Program-made: the position numbers and the translations under genes
Assembly (NCBI GenBank): GCA_030248135.1
Contig: JASANC010002136.1
Span: 30,734 to 94,733 of the forward strand
Source of the DNA: Theristus sp. LFF4_11
Lineage: Eukaryota; Nematoda; Chromadorea; Monhysterida; Xyalidae
Length of the DNA: 64,000 nucleotides
Direction of reading: 5' to 3'
In this document: positions 54,585 to 64,000 of the stretch, in pieces
Layout of the letters: the number at the start of each line of letters is the position of its first letter
Numbering within the stretch: the first letter of the stretch is position 1
The notes under the pieces: generated by a model
Told to the model about the DNA's origin: nothing
Database searches by the model: none
What the model saw: the letters and a program-made list of their open reading frames with translations, nothing else

Positions 54585-57500
54585 ATGGCTGCGTCGAGTT
54601 CGACGCCGGACTTGCTGCAAGTGAAAAAGGAAATCCGGGCTGTGTTGCTCTCCTCTCAACAAGGCGCCGATGAACGAGAACTGAACCGAGACTACAAGTA
54701 AAGTGCTCGTTTGAAAATCATGCACTTTTGTATCGCACCTCGCACGTTGTTTCAGTCCACAAGGCACCCACACAATCAAACGCACATCCCACACGACTAC
54801 TGCGACAGTCGATACAACCTGAACACAATTGCTCAAATCAACACATTTGTTTTCATGTGGTCATTTCAGAGATTTCACTGGTCACAACATCCCATTCCGG
54901 CAGCTGGGCTACGCGACATTAGCGCAGTTCCTGGAGTCGATTCCCGACACGACAGCGGTCAGTGTTTTCAAAGAAATTTGTTTCGCTGTTTGGCCGTTTC
55001 TGGAAATTATAGCCTGTTGATTCGAACGTGTCAGACCGAAGGAACGTCAGGTGCCCTGAAACATGGCCGTTCTATTTTTAGAGAATGTGCTTTGTCTGTG
55101 TGAATGGGTATTGTTGCGCACCGCGTTGTTTTGTGTCTTTTTTTTGTCGTCACAGCAGCGCAGGCTTTCATTTTCGTGCCAATAACATTGTTTCACCCAC
55201 TTCTATCCCACCTTGGCATAACTCTCCTTGACGCCAAAGATAACGCCGTAACTCTCACAAAGATCGATGCACAGTCGTGTCGGGACGGACCACGGTGGCA
55301 AAATTAGTCCGTGGGCGCCATGATTTTTGGTGTAACGTTGCGTTTTCCTTTTTTTTTCTGCAGCTTCAGCGTGATCGTGCGGGCACCGAGAAATGGTACG
55401 GCGTCAGCGACAGAAACACGAGACATGTCGCGAAACTTGTTTGCCAGCAGAAGTCGAGCGGCAAAACGCGTGAGTGAGGCCCGATAAAGCGGCATTCATG
55501 AAGGCGACATTTAGTGGCGCGTAGGTTTTAACATAGCCAAGCGGTCACTAAATACTGCTTCATGAATGCCCCCAAATGTGTGAGCATCTGTTATTATTAA
55601 TTCTGACATTTTTACGGCCTTTCATTGGCATGACATGATTTGCACCAGAAAACGAACTGGAAATGCTGGTATTGTTGATCCGATCATTGACCGTTTAGCC
55701 TTCGACCACTCAGTTTACTGTTACAATTCAATGGTTATTCTCTTTAACCACGATGTGCGTGACGATTCGAATTTCTTTGATCTTGCTGTGTTCGTTGTTT
55801 TCTCTGGCGCATTGTGTGAACTGAATGGCTTGGCAAGTTGAAAAAAGCGTTCCATATTTGACCATTTGAATCGTCGAGAGACAGCGCATTGTTGGTATCG
55901 TGACGTGGAAACGAAAACGTCCAAAAAACGGTTAGAAACAGCGGTGAAACGGCCACGAAAATACGAACTCGCAAAACCGAATGCGCCAAGTCTGCTCCAG
56001 CCTCAAGTTCTCTTCCACCATGAAACTGACTCAGTTCCATTGCAGACGCCAGTCGTCTCGGCGGTCAGCAGCAGCAGCAGTCGACTTCTGCAGCCGCAGC
56101 GTCCTCGCAGCTTCGACGTGGCAGTCACTGCGTCGGAGGTCGCGGCACGATCGCGCGTGGACGCGGCGGCGCCCGCGGTGTGCCGCCGACGCGAATGGGA
56201 CGCGTGCCGTCGTCGGCGCCGGGCGCCTTCGATCGAATCAGGGTGCCCGTGCCGCCGATGAACCCCAGAATGAATGTGCGTGAGAGTGGTCTGGTTTCTC
56301 TCGGGAGTCTGATGAACGTCGTGGGGTGTTGTTTTGTTTTTGTTTTTGATTAGTCACAGACGCGACTGATAAACAAACGAGCTGGCATCCGGGCGTTGCC
56401 ACTAATTTGCCGCCTGGACGTTTTTTTTGTTGCTGTTTGTAACTGCTTGAACATTCAGATTGATTCGTTGTGTCTGCAGTGCTGCATGGTCGTTAGACTT
56501 GGACTGACGTTTACTTTGTTAGGTTTTTTCGGCGTTTGGTTTTTGTATTTTATGTTTTCTGAACTGAACCAGCTGATTGGTCGCACTAAGATGTTCAAAT
56601 GATCAGCGTGTGTCATTTTGAAATGCGCCCAAAATGAAGTGGTGTGAGGAAAGGCAAAGCTTGCAGGTCTCGTTTTTTTTGTGTTTGCGGTTTTTCCGGT
56701 GGTGGATCCTTTTTTTGTTAGCATTATTCCGTTCATGTCTAGTTTCCTTATTTTCCCAATTTTGCATCTCGATTGTAGTTCAGCAGTTGTGTGAAGCTCA
56801 CAAATGGTTGAAATTTTGCGGTTTGTGCATTCAAAACTTTTGGTGCGCTGATTTTCTTCATCGGAACGGCCGAGAACTTGGAAAGGCGTTGGATTCAGTA
56901 AAAACCATAACACCGGGATGGCCATTCCATATATTGGGGAAAAAGCTCACACGTTGCTCACCACAATTTAAAAAAAACATCATTCCGTTTTTTACCTGGT
57001 GTCGGCAGACGCAGCACCAACCGCCCGTATTTGTGGTGACATGAAGCGGCGTTCATGAAGCAGTATTTCATGTCGCATTTCATCGCTACGCGTCACTGAG
57101 TGCTGTTTCATGAATGATTGTCGCATCACCATAATCGTTTCGTCATAGTGCGCAAACTGACCGTGTATCTGCCGCGCGAACACTGCGAATCACCGTTTGC
57201 AGCTGCGCGAGCAGATCAAGCGAATACTGGCGGCGCACGCGCACGTTCGCGACGGTTTCATGAGCGTTGCAGCGTTGCAGGGCGCCTACAAAGAGCGCTA
57301 CGGGATTCCGTTGAACGTGCAGTTGGGCAAGTACGCCAATGGGAATCCGTCGATGAAACGCTATTTTCAGACGGAAATGGCTGCGGACGTGCTGATGGTC
57401 GATGCTGGTCTGTGTGTCTCTGTGGTCTGGGTCGGGTTGGGTTTGCTCCGCCCCCCCCCCTCCCGGGGTGATGGGTCTTGTGAATGGGGTTGTCTCGAGA

Positions 57501-60500
57501 TGGGATAATGACAAGATCAGACACGCGACTCAAGTCTCATTGCTAAGCGAGGCGGTGTACAGTACGTCCCATGCGAGTCACGTTTCGTGGTAACTCTATT
57601 TGTAAAAAAGTTGTCCGAACGTTTTCTGCGGCGGATTTTTCTGCGTCTGCACAGCGTGCAGCCGAACACTGTTTACCTGATTAATTCAAAATGGAACGCG
57701 CTGAGTGGCAGCTGATAAATTCACAAAATCAAACGCGCTAACTGATTGGCGTGTCGCCCATTCTGCATCTCCACACGCAGAAACTTTACTGACTCGACCA
57801 GTAACCAATCCTGGAGAACTTTCGCAGGATATCTCCCAAGCTTTTCTCTCGTTTCAAGGCAGCGGAAATTTGACGTTTCGGTTGCGGGATGGAGTGTCCG
57901 TAGCGGCAGACATCGATGAAAACGGCCAGCTGAATGATGAGCTCGAATCTCCCGGGGAGCCAATGGTACTACTAATTCATTATTTTTTGTTTCAATTTTT
58001 GCACTCGCACCCGCACGTTTTTGTCGCTTTCTTTGAACGCTTGCTTGCTTTGTCCCGTCTTTTATTTGGCAGCTTTTGTTGTTCAGTGTTTTTTTCTTTC
58101 TCGAAGAGCTGTTTTTATCAAAACCAGTTTGTTTTGTTTTGAGAGCATTATTGGGTGTTGGGATTTCATTGGAAATAAAACCTTTTTTGAAAAAGTTCGT
58201 TGAAGGTATCAGTACCGATTAATACGTCGGTTAATAGCGTATTTCGTTTTCCGAGCGTTTTGGGTATTCAACCGTTCACGCTGTTTTTTTTAAAGCCGAG
58301 TTCAGAAAATAGGTTTTTTCGCACTTCACGCTTTTCAGCGAGGAAACAACTCTGTCCAAGATCAAAATCTTCCACCGCGCCTGCAAAGACAACCGCCAAC
58401 TCAAAACGCGGCGCCAACGATCGATCCGCTGCTTGCTGCCAGACTTGAGTCAACTTGGAATCATCATGCGCCACCGGGACCGTCTGGACCGCATGGTTGG
58501 AGCTTTTTTTAAAAATGTTAAAAGGTTACTTTTGCGCTTCCTTTAGCGTCGGTAGTCTTTACATAAACCAACTCTATACAATTCGCCGGCTTTTGAAATT
58601 GAAATTGCTGTAAAAGTTGAATCGTGAAATTTGACTTTGTCGGACCACTGCAATCGGTCCAGCCAGACGTTCGTTTTTTTAGTTTGATCTTCAATGTGAA
58701 AATGACTCCCAATAAAAAACCATTCTTCTATTTTGCGTTCAACCGAAATGAGATCCCCGAATGACAAAAACCACCATTTCAGCGAGCATGCCGCCGAACG
58801 GGCCGACCTATCAGTTGAGGTTTCCATCCGGTCCGCCCGGCCCGAGCGCACTAAACTTCCATCATCCGCATTCCTTCGGCCAGCAACCGCAGTTGAACAT
58901 GACCCATCCCTCGTATGCACCTGCTGCGCAGCAGTCGCATTTGCCAAAGCAGGCGATCTACAACAGCAATCCGCCGCTTCCGCACTATCCATCCAGCTCA
59001 AATTCGCTGCATGATCGCTTTTTGTTGGTTGGTCGAGTTTTTGTTTGAGGCCAGTTCATACTGACGTGTGCTGACGTACGTCAAAAAGTACGTCTCTGTG
59101 GATCGTTGTGTGTAGTAGTTGTAACAGCAGACCTGGTACGTATACGTCAGTATAAACGGACCTTTAATTGGATTCCTTGATCAGGTGTCTTGTTTCGTGA
59201 AAATCAGGCGTTGCTGATTGGCTGGTACTGTAGCCCCCCCTAAAGCAATCAACGTGCCAACAACTATTCCAGCTGAAGTTCTTGAGCTAAGAAAGCATTT
59301 TTCTGGTTTTCTGACCGTGAAATATGACGATTTCGGAGTGATGGTGCGACACAAATTTGCTTCAGCGCACGCCCACCAATCTGCAAGCACAACATCAACA
59401 TCAACAACCGCAGCTACAACACCAACCGGCGCTTGCCCCGTCCAGTTCCAACGGCGACTCAATGGAGCTGCCTGGCCGCCCTAGTGCTGCACCAGCACCG
59501 GTTATTCCAAACGCGGTGCCGTCGCTACGGGCACGACATCACGTGCAGGTTGGAGAGAGGTGGCTCTAAAATTGACAGACAGCTTGACAGCGTTTGTATC
59601 ACTGCGTGGCGTCTCATTCTGATCACGAGCACATAGTGATCGAAGTTCCTGAGATACGACCGTGATGTCGCTGTCACCTGCGGACAATTTTCAATTTTCG
59701 CCGCATCGTGCATGAATTTCGGAAAGTTTCCTTTCTACGCACTAACCAGTTGAGCCACAAAGAAATCGACGGTACACACGTTTATGTTTTTTTCGTTTGC
59801 AGACGCCCGACGCTTCATTCGACCAGTCGCATCACACCAACAACACAACAACAACCGCCACCACAGCAACATTGGCGAACAGCTCACAAACGAGCAGCGG
59901 TGCCACGATGCCGCTGGCGCGGGCGTCGCAGCAGTCGCCGGTCGCTGTCGCCGCCGCCCACAACGCCGACCAACCGTCCACGTCGCACTCGAACTCGTCG
60001 CTCTCCTGCGCCATTCCACCGTCGTCGCTGTTCGTCGATCGACCGGCGATTGTGCCGATTGCGGAGCACCTCCGCGAGATCAACCGCGCACAGCCGACCA
60101 TCTCGCAGCTGCTGAATCTGCTGGTCTTCTTGTTGCAGCTGTACGGTCGACGCGGTGTGCTGGTGTGTGTGTGTGTGTCTTGCTGTTGTGTTTTTGTTGT
60201 GTCGTTTAGACCAACGGAGTTCAATTGTGCCATTCATATGGTGTTTGTGACGCCAGATGAAACGCTGGATCATTTGCCATTGAGCGTTTCAAAGTTCATG
60301 ACTGGTCTTTCCTGTATTGGTGTTCTGATTTGTGGTGTTTACTTCTTGGTGCGCCACTTTCAAAAACTTCCAAATAGCGCGTGTTTTATAGTCGTTGGTA
60401 CACGTTGCGACAGCTGGGTTTCTGCTGTAACCGAATTGAAACAGTCAGATGCAGTAACAGTCTTTTAGTCATTCGTGGGCGCGCCAGCCTTCCAGATCTA

Positions 60501-63500
60501 GATCATGATGTCGAGTTTCGAAATTTCTTTGTTTTCACGCAAAAACACAATTGTATGTTCTTGCGTTTCAGCTGTCCGACTTGAGCGCCGCTTATGCGCA
60601 CCAATTCGGCGTGGCGATCGATCCGATGAAACTGTACCGAGTCTCGTGGCGTGACTTGATTGGCCGGACATACAAGGTTGGTGTGGTAAACGGGCTGTAG
60701 AATGGGGGGGGGCGCAACCTCTTTGTGTGATTTTGTTAATTCAGCAAAAGAAACAATCAAAACCATAAAAAAGAAGCAACAACAATATCCGGCGATTGGA
60801 TTGACTGCGTGACTGACGCGTGTTGTTCAGGCGCACATCGTTCTCGACGGCGGACAAGAGCGGACGACGACGGACGATGACGGCACGGCCGTTGTACGCC
60901 TGAAGCGGTTCACGCTCGCGCAACCCGATGACGCCACAAGTCAGCCGGTTCATGCACCACCACCGTTGGCCGCCGCTGACTCTGCTGATCAACAGGACGC
61001 CCACGTTCGGCAGCCGCTGCTGTTGCCACGTTGGTGGTATAGTTTCATAAGGCATTTTTGAGCAGCGCCTGTAGTACAATAGTTAGTCCAATAGTCCAAT
61101 AGTTAGTCCAGTAGTACAATAGTTAGTCCAGTAGTACAATAGTTCAGTAGTCCCTGTCTGAATACAACGCGAACACTTTGTGCTCATCTGGGTTGATTAG
61201 TTGTGGAACAATTGACTTTTTTGCATGGATCTACATTATTCGGGTGATAGATTACAGATAGCAAAGTTGATCTTTGGTTTGCATGGAAAGGACGCTTGCT
61301 AAAATTTGCCGGTGACTTGCTCAGGAGAGCTAATCTTGCGCAGTTTTTTGGTTGAAAACTTTCACGGCTGAAAATCACAGGATGATGCCACTTTTCAAGA
61401 AGCGATGTGTGACAATTCACATGAAAACGTTTTTGTGGTGTGCTTGTTAGTGTCAAAAAAGTTAAAAATTAGAAATGTGCGTGTTCTTTGTTAATCGGAA
61501 GCTGATTTACAAAATAGGCTGTGTGTGGTTGTTGTCGTTGAGTTAGTATCTCTTCTGTCCTGTTTTCTGCAAGCTTTTCAGTTTTTGCTCAGTTTTCAAA
61601 TTTTCAGGTTACTGTTTTTTTTATTTTTAGCTCGTTGGTTGTCTTTTGTGGTTTTGTTTACCACTTTATCCGGCAACTCTGCAGTTCGTTCATTTTTTCG
61701 TCGTTTAATTTGTTACTTCGCTTGTTTTGTCCTTGTCTGTTTGTTTCAGGGCTTATTTGACGTTAGAAATAAAGCGTAGTAGATGTGGAAATTTGTGTGG
61801 CTTTGGTCCGTTTTTTATTTGTTGTTCTGATTCGCTCATGAATCGAGCTCCATTCTTGGTGAATCGCTTCTTTTGCTGTGTCTTGTGTTTATTTATTCAA
61901 ACATTTTTTTAACATGCTGCCAACTATTTCAGCTATTTTATCGTTGTTCACAGTGGAACTGTGAATTACCCGTGCATTATCTCGCTGGTTGGCTGTTTTT
62001 CAATTATACTTACTGATTGGTCGTATTGCTCGATGCAGCCAATCAGCGTGCCGCGAAAAGATTTTTTAAGTGCACATGTTGGAAATTTTCTATTTGGCCA
62101 CCAGTCATTTATTTCCATAACAAAATGTTTTCGATATTTTCGTTCAAAAAATTTCCCAACTCTAATCTTGCATACAACCAATCAGCGCGTGTTCTGCAAG
62201 TTTTTCGAATGCAGCTCAGAGGCAGCCAGTCGTTCAGTGGCAGAACGAGTGTTGATGTATTCGGTCACTCAGACTCGAAACAATAGTTTAGCCAACCACC
62301 ATTTCCTCCGACCATACCCGTGTGTGGCTGCGGGGGGGGGGGTGCATGATGCGGCTGTCACAAAAAACGGCGCGGACGCTCGCGTCATGCTGCTGGTTGC
62401 CGTGATCAGGCGCTGCGGAAAACTCGATTCGCGCCTTCCCGCAGCGTGTTTACGGCAGCTGCAGAATGCTCCACCCCACGTTGTCGCTCGTCCGGGTATT
62501 TTCCGGTGCCGACTGATCTTTGTTTTCACTTTTGTTTTCGTTTCAGCTACGCAAACGCTCGTGCAACAGTTGCACGATTTCCTGTTGCTGGCGCGTCCGA
62601 TTACACTCGAGCAAGTTGCGAATCAAATTCCCGCGTTCGCGCGATTCACGACGCAGCAGCTGTCGGAGATTCTGTTCGATGAGAATGGGCATCTGTTTCA
62701 GTCGTACCAGCAGGGCGTGGATGACGGTAAACAGGCGACTGCTGCTTGCTTCACAAACGGTTTCAGTTTCGCTTTGCTTGCACTCGGCTGATTGTTTTGT
62801 TCTTTTTTTTCATTCTGGTCGGTCACTGGATAGCGCATTAATCGTAACGGGTACCACCATCCTTAATCGAGACCATGTTTAGCAACCGTACACTGCACCA
62901 TTTAAAATCATCATCATCCAACTTGCACTGGTGGTTCTCTGTTATTCTACACCTGTGCTTGGCTGGAAATACCGGTGACCTGAAAAGCCAAACAGTTCGG
63001 CTCCGGTTATTCTTGCACAGAGCAACTGCTGGTTGTCGCCGTCGCGGACACGCCGTTCGGCATGCTGCCGCCGGACTCCGTGCTCGCTGTGCAGCCGATT
63101 CCCGGGCTGACGAAGGCGGAGCTCGCTGCGATGCCGCCAATAGACGACGAGATGACTGCAGAGGAGATACAACGGCGATACATTGAGGTTGGCGACGTGG
63201 TGCACACGGATCCCTATTTGGAATGAACTGTCTGGAAATTTCCTGGTCGATTTATATAGTGCGGTAATGGTGCGCAGCCACAAACAAAACAATCACGCAC
63301 ACACGCGCAATTACGATTGCTGTATTATCGTACAGTCGAACTCCAAATTATGGGCAATCAGCTGACTGGTTGGTGATCATCACGTGATCACATTGGTTGG
63401 GTGATCATCATACTTTTTGTGCAGGCATTGCTGTGAAGACAGAGTCACCAACCAATCCGCTGATTGCCCATAACGTATAGTTCGAATGTAATTGTGCGTG

Positions 63501-63739
63501 AGTGTGTGCAGCAAAATCGTGTCGAGACCCGTAATCGTGCTCGTTGCGTCCAGAGTTCTGTTTGTTCGCTCCCCAACAGCAACTGTTCGCAAGAATCGTT
63601 TTCTTGCTTTCAGGTGACCATTCTTCAGTACGAGAACACGCACGAGTTCTATTTCCTGTTGAAAGAACAGCAGACGGAGTCGATCCGTTTGGAGTACCGT
63701 CTCAATGAGTTCTATGCTGACCGCGACAATTTGATTGCG
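54585..63739 (+). CDS. Multi-LOTUS/Tudor domain protein (TDRD5/TDRD7-like), 3' end outside the window
   Basis: Germ-granule type protein; LOTUS domains bind RNA or Vasa-like helicases and Tudor domains bind dimethyl-arginine. Exons seen: 54585-54697, 54870-54957, 55364-55469, 56046-56275, 57203-57407, 57781-57965, 58339-58495, 58783-59027, 59366-59548, 59803-60162, 60572-60676, 60831-61029, 62547-62726, 63021-63187, 63614-63739; 883 codons, phases consistent. LOTUS1 is residues 8-102 (IRAVLLSSQQGADERELNRD, PFRQLGYATLAQFLESIPD, RHVAKLVCQQKSSGKT). An RG-rich linker follows (GRGTIARGRGGARG), then LOTUS2 about 179-247, a long Q/P/S-rich linker, LOTUS3 about 590-660 and a fourth LOTUS-like module about 727-785 (TLEQVANQIPAF). 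A Tudor domain starts near 842 (VTILQYENTHEFYFLLKEQQ). The exon 12 end (C|GTTGGT) and exon 14 end (GAG|GTTGGC) are the least certain. Confidence 0.88.
55487..55570. mobile_element. Hairpin MITE (family B) in LOTUS-gene intron 3
   Basis: AAAGCGGCATTCATGAAGGC and CTAAATACTGCTTCATGAAT arms; about 84 bases. Confidence 0.8.
57043..57118. mobile_element. Hairpin MITE (family B) in LOTUS-gene intron 4
   Basis: GAAGCGGCGTTCATGAAGCA and GTGCTGTTTCATGAATGA arms around a CGCTACGCGTCACT centre. Confidence 0.75.
59049..59162. mobile_element. Short palindromic MITE in LOTUS-gene intron 8
   Basis: GGCCAGTTCATACTGACG and CGTCAGTATAAACGGACC termini, with GACGTACG and GTACGTATACG inside; 114 bases; single copy in the window. 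Confidence 0.65.
61071..61153. repeat. Short tandem repeat (TAGTCCAGTAGTACAATAGT type)
   Basis: Units of about 10-25 bases, such as AATAGTTAGTCCA, repeat imperfectly across about 80 bases in LOTUS-gene intron 12. Confidence 0.75.
63333..63490. mobile_element. MITE family A in LOTUS-gene intron 14
   Basis: CAGTCGAACTCCA and GGGCAATCAGCTGACTGG left; CCAATCCGCTGATTGCCC and TAGTTCGAATGTA right. Confidence 0.85.
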
Positions 63740-64000
63740 GTTGGTTTGCGTTGGTGATTGCTGTTGTGTTGTTGTGTCTGGTTAGTTGCTGCAGCGGCAC
63801 ATTTGCAATACGGTCTCTGTAAACGGGGAATCTTTGCGGCATAACCGTGTTGATTGGTCGCATTAAATTCACACCTTTCCTGGCATTGTTATAATTCAAA
63901 AACTTTCATCGTTCGTATAACGGTACTAAAAGTGTTTTGTTTAGAAGGGTCAGTTGATCTGTTGGTGTTCTAGTATATGTCACCTCAGGTATGGTATAGC

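Noticed and set aside
56634..57044. 136-codon plus-strand frame in LOTUS intron 4
   Set aside because: Hydrophobic T-rich start, no motif, not in phase with flanking exons.
59832..60273. Minus-strand open frames opposite LOTUS exon 10
   Set aside because: Shadow of a GC-rich Ser/Thr/Gln-rich coding exon; low complexity only.

Overview
This window is nuclear DNA from an invertebrate-like animal. Its genes are broken into many short, GC-rich exons by introns of about 90 to 1,250 bases that are T-rich and usually end in TTTCAG or TTGCAG. The families present (importin alpha, TM9SF1, TMC channel, LOTUS/Tudor germline protein) are metazoan. I cannot name the species or phylum. All convincing genes lie on the + strand. 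I rebuilt their exons by family homology plus splice phase.

Layout: 1-3742 holds no convincing gene and is mostly repeat remnants and two non-autonomous elements. 3743-9286 is an importin alpha3/4-type nuclear import adaptor (12 exons, 528 aa). 13301-18934 is a TM9SF1-like nine-transmembrane protein (14 exons, 588 aa). 21280-26361 is a membrane-anchored AADAC/NCEH1-type serine hydrolase (9 exons, 488 aa). 27685-30161 is a phytanoyl-CoA dioxygenase family enzyme whose 5' end runs into a MITE. 33703-42069 is a TMC mechanotransduction-channel homologue (22 exons, 1350 aa), with a possible tail extension or separate gene at 43586-44834. 49035-50796 is a small secreted protein made of N/Q repeats followed by Tyr-Pro repeats. 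54585-63739 is the 5' part of a multi-LOTUS/Tudor (TDRD5/TDRD7-type) protein that runs off the window. These are unrelated housekeeping, membrane, sensory, secreted and germline genes; nothing suggests an operon or a shared pathway.

Mobile DNA is abundant and mostly non-autonomous: a pair of nearly equal 1.1-kb Tc1/mariner-like elements; elements bounded by runs of C or G; a GATA-rich element carrying a nested insertion; AT-rich elements with a cysteine-rich exon-like segment; several hairpin MITE families; and a tRNA-derived SINE-like family found only in sense orientation inside introns. Several repeats supply or adjoin splice acceptors. The most unusual points are three GC-AG introns required by phase, the SINE/splice-site association, a HAD-phosphatase-like fragment inside a TMC intron, the N/Q-YP secreted protein, and the four LOTUS-like modules of the last gene.

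Limits: exon ends come from reading splice signals and homology by eye. First exons of the dioxygenase and TMC genes are the least certain, and no promoter could be assigned with confidence.
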